Part shown: piece after piece, positions 25,856-31,779 of the stretch
Layout: every line of letters starts with the position of its first letter
How positions within the stretch are numbered: the first letter of the stretch is position 1
Source of the DNA: Oleiagrimonas sp964566965
GTDB taxonomy: Bacteria > Pseudomonadota > Gammaproteobacteria > Xanthomonadales > Rhodanobacteraceae
Assembly (NCBI GenBank): GCA_964566965.1
Contig: CAZMKO010000021.1
Span: 1-31,779 of the forward strand
DNA length: 31,779 nucleotides
Reading direction: 5' to 3'
Made by a program: the position numbers and the translations under genes
Notes under the pieces: model-generated
Databases searched by the model: none
What the model saw: only the letters and a program-made list of their open reading frames with translations
Told to the model about the DNA's origin: nothing

Positions 25856-26317
25856 ATGGGAAAGACCGTAATAACCTATGGCACGTTTGACCTGTTTCAT
25901 GTGGGACACCTTAACCTGCTTCAACGTCTCAAGGATCTTGGTGACTATCTGATAGTAGGGGTCTCCACGGATGAGTTCAACAAGGGCAAAGGCAAGGAAA
26001 CGATCATCGGGTTTGAAGACCGGGCGCGAATTGTTTCCGGTATACGTTATGTTGACAAGGTTATTCCCGAGACGTCGTGGGACCAAAAGTTAACCGATAT
26101 TAAAAAATTCTCCGTCGATGTATTTGCGATTGGCGGGGACTGGGAAGGGAAGTTCGACGATCTCCGCACAGAGTGCGAGGTTGTTTATTTGCCTCGTACC
26201 AGTGGCATCTCCAGTACGATGGTGAAGGAGTCGCTCGGTATATTTGGTAGAGAACACCTCGACGACATCAAAAAGGCAGTCAATATGATCTCTACAATTG
26301 TGGATCGTTTGAGTTAG
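25856..26317 (+). CDS. tagD: Glycerol-3-phosphate cytidylyltransferase (TagD-like)
   Basis: This 153-residue nucleotidyltransferase is predicted to make CDP-glycerol from CTP and sn-glycerol-3-phosphate. The N-terminus carries ITYGTFDLFHVGHLNLL with the HxGH signature (His15, His18); GGDWEGKFDDL (93-103) and RTSGISSTMV (114-123) match the RTxGISTT region of TagD/GCT enzymes. It is about 25 residues longer than the well-known Gram-positive enzyme, with a C-terminal extension. It lies 74 bp after cysD and 180 bp before cysNC. The likely user of its product is the TagB/TagF-like transferase 5 kb upstream. Base use is intermediate between the AT-rich segment and the host. Another alcohol-phosphate substrate (for example ethanolamine phosphate) is less likely. 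Confidence 0.88.
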   Translation: MGKTVITYGTFDLFHVGHLNLLQRLKDLGDYLIVGVSTDEFNKGKGKETIIGFEDRARIVSGIRYVDKVIPETSWDQKLTDIKKFSVDVFAIGGDWEGKFDDLRTECEVVYLPRTSGISSTMVKESLGIFGREHLDDIKKAVNMISTIVDRLS

Positions 26318-26374
26318 GTCATGATTATGTCAATGTTTCGTAGTTTATATATTTTTATACATGATGCAGCTATG

Positions 26375-26409
26375 AGACTCCCCACTTGGCGAATGTGAGT
26401 CTTGTTTTT
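26375..26409 (+). terminator. Possible Rho-independent terminator between tagD and cysNC
   Basis: AGACTC (26375-26380) pairs with GAGTCT (26397-26402) across a 16-nt loop and is followed by TGTTTTTG. The stem is short and the loop large, so strength is uncertain. If active it would separate cysD-tagD from cysNC transcription. Confidence 0.35.
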
Positions 26410-26497
26410 GTGTTGGTTAACAAAGTGATGTTCATGTACAGGTCGGTGTGCCTGTTTAAACCAATCGTGCGGCGTTGCCGCATTTTCCGGAGGCCCC

Positions 26498-28411
<1,914 letters not shown>

Positions 28412-28457
28412 CCACGCATGCCGCTGGAATTTCCCGCGCCCCCGTTTGCGCCTGGTG

Positions 28458-28542
28458 GTAGGAGCGGTGGAAGCCGCGACCGGTCTTGCCGCGTGTTATG
28501 TGGTTTCCCCGCGTTGCCGGTCGCGCCTTCCAGCGCTCCTAC
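28458..28542. repeat. 85-bp REP-type element, copy R4 (inverted)
   Basis: The element starts GTAGGAGCGG and ends GCGCTCCTAC, exactly 85 bp like R1-R3 but in the opposite orientation (its reverse complement aligns with R1, including the internal GCGGGGAAA). It lies between cysNC and the permease gene, and translation through it accounts for the spurious long N-terminus of that open frame. Confidence 0.85.
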
Positions 28543-28584
28543 AGGTGGGGCTCGAGGTTGTGCCGGGCAGGTTGTGGTGACGAC

Positions 28585-30375
28585 ATGGATGCGGTGACGT
28601 TTGCTGATCTGGGTTGGCAGGCCTGGGTGACGGTGGCGGTGGTGCTGGGGGTGTTTGGTGCGCTGATCTGGGAGCGCCTGGCACCGCATGTGGCGCTGCT
28701 GGCCGCGGTGGTGATATTGACGGCCAGCGGCATCCTGACACCGCCGCAGGCGCTGGCCGGGTTTGTGAACACGGCGGTGTTGACGGTGGCGGTGTTGTTC
28801 ATCGTGGCCGGCGCGTTGCGCAGTACCGGGGCCATCCGCTGGGTGGCGTCGTGGGTGCTGGGCAAGCCGCATGGCACGTTTGTCGCGCAGGCGCGGCTGG
28901 CCAGCATTTCCTCGTCGCTCAGCGCGTTCATCAACAACACGCCGGTGGTGGCGATGCTGACTGCCGCCGTCGAGGAATGGTGTCGGCGTGCCGGGGTGTC
29001 GGTGTCCAAGCTGCTGATTCCGCTGAGTTACGCCACCATCCTGGGCGGCATGTGCTCGCTCATTGGCACCAGTACCAACCTGGTGGTGCTGGGCCTGATA
29101 AAGGAGCAGACCGATTTGCCGGCGCTGCACATGTTCGATCCGGCCTGGGTGGGCTTGCCGGCGACGCTGGTCGGCATGGTGTATCTGCTCACCATCGGGC
29201 GCTGGTTGTTGCCGGATCGGCGCACCGCGCTGGATCAGGCCCGCATGACCCAGGAATACGTGCTGGAGATGCGGGTTGTGCCCGGTGGCGGCATTGCCGG
29301 GCGCAATGTGGTCGAGGCCGGGCTGCGCGAGCTGGATGGCGCCTACCTGGTGGAGGTGCAGCGCCCGGGCGGCATCCTGCCGGCGGTCGAACCCGATACC
29401 ATGCTCGAGGGCGAGGACCGCCTGGTGTTCGTGGGCTCGGCCGCCGGGTTGCGTGCGTTGCGGCAGATGCGCGGCATGACGCATGCTGACGGGCAGGTGT
29501 TCAAGGTGGGCACCGAGGGCGGCCGGCATTTTGTCGAGGCGGTGATCTCGCGCCTGTCGCCGGTGGCGGGGCAGACCTTGCGCGGGGCACGCTTCCGCGA
29601 GCGTTACGGTGCGGTGGTGGTGGCGGTGAACCGCCGCGGACGGCAGCTGACCCGCAAGCCGGGCAACGTGGTGCTGCAGGCTGGTGACACGTTGCTGCTG
29701 GAAACCACGCCGGAGTTCATCCGCGAATACGGCCAGTCGCGCGAGTTCATCATGGTCAATCTGGTCGACGGCACGCCTTCCGTGCAGCCGCGCAAGGCGA
29801 TGACGGCGCTGGGGATTCTGGCGGCGATGATTTTCGCCAATGCCGTGCTTCACGTGGACATTTTCCTTTCCGCGCTGCTGGCCGGCGCCGGCGTGCTGGC
29901 CAGCCGCTGCATCAGCTTGCGCGAGGCGCGCCGGGCGGTGGATTTTCGCCTCATCGTGGCCATCGCCTGCGCGTTCGCCATCGGCGCGGCGTTGTCCACC
30001 ACCGGCGTGGCCAGTGCCGTGGCCGGATTGCTGATGCATGCCGGGGCGGGCGATGCGTTCTGGACCCTGGTGTTGGTGTATGCGCTGACGGTGATATTCA
30101 CCGAGCTTTTGACCAACAACGCCGCGGCGGTGCTGATGTTCCCGATTGGCCTGGCCGCCGCGCAGCAACTGGGGGTCAGTGTCATGCCGTTCATTATTGG
30201 CGTGATGATGGGAGCCTCGGCCAGCTTCATTACGCCCATCGGCTACCAGACCAACATGATGGTCTATGGCCCCGGCGGTTACCGCTTCACCGATTACGTG
30301 CGTGTGGGCACCCCGCTGTCGATTCTGGTCGGTGCGGTGGTGCTGCTGATCATTCCGCAGGTCTGGCCGTTCTGA
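28585..30375 (+). CDS. SLC13/DASS-type permease with two RCK_C (TrkA_C) domains; possible sulfate transporter
   Basis: This 596-residue inner-membrane permease has two hydrophobic halves of about five to six helices (~10-210 and ~405-595) with the paired motifs INNTPVVAM (~115) and TNNAAAVLMFPIG (~510) typical of the family. Between them are two RCK_C domains (~225-295 and ~314-383). Proteins of this architecture include sulfate transporters of algae and bacteria as well as others of unknown substrate. Position directly after cysNC supports sulfate uptake, but that is inference. The ATG at 28585 is preferred; the open frame reaches back to 28486 only by reading through the REP element. A GGTGA lies a few bases upstream. 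Confidence 0.85.
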   Translation: MDAVTFADLGWQAWVTVAVVLGVFGALIWERLAPHVALLAAVVILTASGILTPPQALAGFVNTAVLTVAVLFIVAGALRSTGAIRWVASWVLGKPHGTFVAQARLASISSSLSAFINNTPVVAMLTAAVEEWCRRAGVSVSKLLIPLSYATILGGMCSLIGTSTNLVVLGLIKEQTDLPALHMFDPAWVGLPATLVGMVYLLTIGRWLLPDRRTALDQARMTQEYVLEMRVVPGGGIAGRNVVEAGLRELDGAYLVEVQRPGGILPAVEPDTMLEGEDRLVFVGSAAGLRALRQMRGMTHADGQVFKVGTEGGRHFVEAVISRLSPVAGQTLRGARFRERYGAVVVAVNRRGRQLTRKPGNVVLQAGDTLLLETTPEFIREYGQSREFIMVNLVDGTPSVQPRKAMTALGILAAMIFANAVLHVDIFLSALLAGAGVLASRCISLREARRAVDFRLIVAIACAFAIGAALSTTGVASAVAGLLMHAGAGDAFWTLVLVYALTVIFTELLTNNAAAVLMFPIGLAAAQQLGVSVMPFIIGVMMGASASFITPIGYQTNMMVYGPGGYRFTDYVRVGTPLSILVGAVVLLIIPQVWPF

Positions 30376-30376
30376 G

Positions 30377-30393
30377 CGCGGCCATGGGCCGCG
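30377..30393. repeat. Short perfect palindrome, likely remnant of GGAGCGG-type repeat
   Basis: CGCGGCC ATG GGCCGCG forms a 7-bp stem with a 3-nt loop directly after the permease stop. The GAGCG...CCATGG..CCGCGA layout resembles the cores at 15511 and 15664. It could act as an mRNA-end hairpin. Confidence 0.45.
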
Positions 30394-30431
30394 ATGCGTA
30401 GAATGGGCTCTCCGCAAATACGGAAGACGAC

Positions 30432-31712
30432 ATGCAGACGGTGGGCGAGGCGAAAATGGCATTGGTGGGGCTGGGCTATGTCGGCCTGCCGCTGGCGGTG
30501 GCGTTCGGGCGTGTGCGCGATGTGGTCGGCTATGACATCGATGCGTCGCGCATTGCGGCGTTGCGTGACGGGCGCGACCATACCCGCGAGACCTCATCGG
30601 CGGAATTGGCGACGGCCACGCGTTTGCGTTTTTCCGACCGACTGGAGGATCTGGCCGGCTGCACGGTGTTCATCATTACCGTGCCCACCCCCATCGACGC
30701 CCACAAGCGCCCGGACTTCACGCCGCTGATCCAGGCCAGCCGGGCCATCGGCAGCGTGCTCAAGTCCGGGGACGTGGTGATCTACGAGTCCACCGTGTAT
30801 CCCGGCGCCACCGAAGAGGTATGCGTGCCCGAACTGGAACGGGCCTCGGGGTTGGTTTTCAACACGGAATTCACGGTCGGTTACAGCCCCGAGCGCATCA
30901 ACCCGGGTGATCGCCAGCGCCGCCTGGCCGATATTCCGAAAATCACCTCCGGTTCCACGCCGGCGACGGCCGACTTCGTGGACGCGCTTTACCGTGACAT
31001 CATCACCGCCGGCACGCACAAGGTGTCGGGCATCAAGGTGGCCGAGGCGGCCAAGGTCATCGAGAATACCCAGCGCGATGCCAATATTGCCCTGGTCAAC
31101 GAGTTTGCCCTGATTTTTCATCGCCTCGGCATCGACACCGGCGAGGTCCTGGAGGCGGCCGGCACGAAGTGGAATTTTCTGCCGTTCCGGCCCGGCCTGG
31201 TGGGCGGACACTGCATCGGCGTGGATCCGTACTACCTGATCCAGAAGGCGCAGGTGATGGGCTATTTCCCCGACATCCTGCTGGCCTGCCGGCGCATCAA
31301 CGACGCCATGGGCCAGCATGTGGCCAGCGAAGTGGTGAAGCTGATGATCGGCCGCGGCCATGCCGTCAAGGACAGTCGCGTGCTGGTGCTGGGTTTTACC
31401 TTCAAGGAGAACTGTCCGGACCTGCGCAACACCCGCGTGATTGACCTGGTGCGGGAGCTGGAAGGTTTCGGCGCGCGCGTCGACATCCACGACCCCTGGG
31501 CCGACACCGCCGAGGCCCATGCGGCCTACGGCGTGGATTTGCTGCCGGAATGGCCGCAAGCCGGCCTCTGGGACGCGGTGGTGGTCGCCGTCGGGCATGA
31601 ACAATTCGCTCGCGACGGTGGTCAGGACGTATGCGCCCTGGCCGGCGAACGCACCGTCATCTACGACATCAAATCCGTCCTGCCGGCCGACCGGGTCGAC
31701 GGACGTTTGTAG
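30432..31712 (+). CDS. tviB: TviB-like UDP-N-acetylglucosamine 6-dehydrogenase
   Basis: This 426-residue NAD-dependent nucleotide-sugar dehydrogenase is predicted to oxidise UDP-GlcNAc (or a related UDP-HexNAc) to the uronic acid, as TviB does for Vi antigen. The Rossmann start is LVGLGYVGLPLAVAFG, followed by YESTVYPGATEEVCVPELE, VGYSPERINPGD and AAKVIENTQRD. Catalytic Cys261 is in LVGGHCIGVDPYYL. The whole protein, including the end YDIKSVLPADRVDGRL, follows the TviB subgroup rather than UDP-glucose dehydrogenase. GGAAGA lies just upstream of the start. The stop codon is the TAG of a repeat's GTAG. It would supply an acidic sugar; an epimerase partner (TviC-like) is not seen in the window. 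Confidence 0.92.
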   Translation: MQTVGEAKMALVGLGYVGLPLAVAFGRVRDVVGYDIDASRIAALRDGRDHTRETSSAELATATRLRFSDRLEDLAGCTVFIITVPTPIDAHKRPDFTPLIQASRAIGSVLKSGDVVIYESTVYPGATEEVCVPELERASGLVFNTEFTVGYSPERINPGDRQRRLADIPKITSGSTPATADFVDALYRDIITAGTHKVSGIKVAEAAKVIENTQRDANIALVNEFALIFHRLGIDTGEVLEAAGTKWNFLPFRPGLVGGHCIGVDPYYLIQKAQVMGYFPDILLACRRINDAMGQHVASEVVKLMIGRGHAVKDSRVLVLGFTFKENCPDLRNTRVIDLVRELEGFGARVDIHDPWADTAEAHAAYGVDLLPEWPQAGLWDAVVVAVGHEQFARDGGQDVCALAGERTVIYDIKSVLPADRVDGRL

Positions 31713-31749
31713 GGCCCCGCATCGCCGGTCGCGCCTTCCAGCGCGCCAC
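31709..31749. repeat. Internally deleted REP-type element, copy R5
   Basis: This 41-bp sequence starts GTAGGGCCCCGC and ends CTTCCAGCGCGCCAC. Its reverse complement matches the first ~35 bp of inverted copy R4 and then jumps to a terminal CCCTAC, so the central half is missing. The dehydrogenase TAG stop (31710-31712) lies in its GTAG. Confidence 0.65.
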
Positions 31750-31779
31750 ACCCAAACCGCGAGGCTCGACCTTGCGACG

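Overview
The window looks like a high-GC gammaproteobacterial chromosome, most likely from the Lysobacterales (Xanthomonadales). This placement is an inference from the GC-rich backbone, the GTAG-headed REP-type repeats and the gene families; no rRNA or tRNA is present to confirm it. It joins two surface-related blocks separated by a split two-component system, and the second block carries a visibly AT-rich foreign segment.

Block 1 (42-9681, minus strand) is a three-gene secreted or surface cassette read right to left: a 1750-residue YadA-like trimeric autotransporter adhesin, a subtilisin-like (S8) protease, and an LVIVD-repeat beta-propeller protein. The protease and the propeller end in near-identical PPC-type domains. 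The adhesin contains two tandem modules of exactly 303 residues between neck motifs.

Block 2 (9950-12303) is a membrane histidine kinase (plus) convergent with an OmpR-type response regulator (minus). Two 85-bp REP-type elements lie between them.

Block 3 (12537-31712, plus strand) is a Wzx/Wzy-type polysaccharide locus: low-molecular-weight tyrosine phosphatase (Wzb-like), Wzc-like chain-length tyrosine kinase, an 808-bp non-coding interval, WecA-like initiating transferase, Wzx-like flippase, sulfotransferase, TagB/TagF-like glycerophosphotransferase, Wzy-like polymerase candidate, GT4 glycosyltransferase, second sulfotransferase, CysD, a TagD-like glycerol-3-phosphate cytidylyltransferase, the CysN-CysC fusion, an SLC13-type permease and a TviB-like UDP-GlcNAc dehydrogenase. 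Base composition drops sharply inside the 3' end of wecA (about 17,205), stays AT-rich to about 24,860, then partly recovers.

Read together, Block 3 appears able to make two activated donors inside the cluster: PAPS (CysD + CysNC, perhaps with sulfate from the SLC13 permease) and CDP-glycerol (TagD). It also carries dedicated transferases for each donor, plus a source of acidic amino sugar (TviB). The most interesting hypothesis is a polysaccharide decorated with both sulfate and glycerol phosphate, with tagD placed between two sulfate-activation genes that are normally adjacent. A second notable pattern is a family of REP-type elements whose terminal GTAG contains the TAG stop codon of three different genes here.
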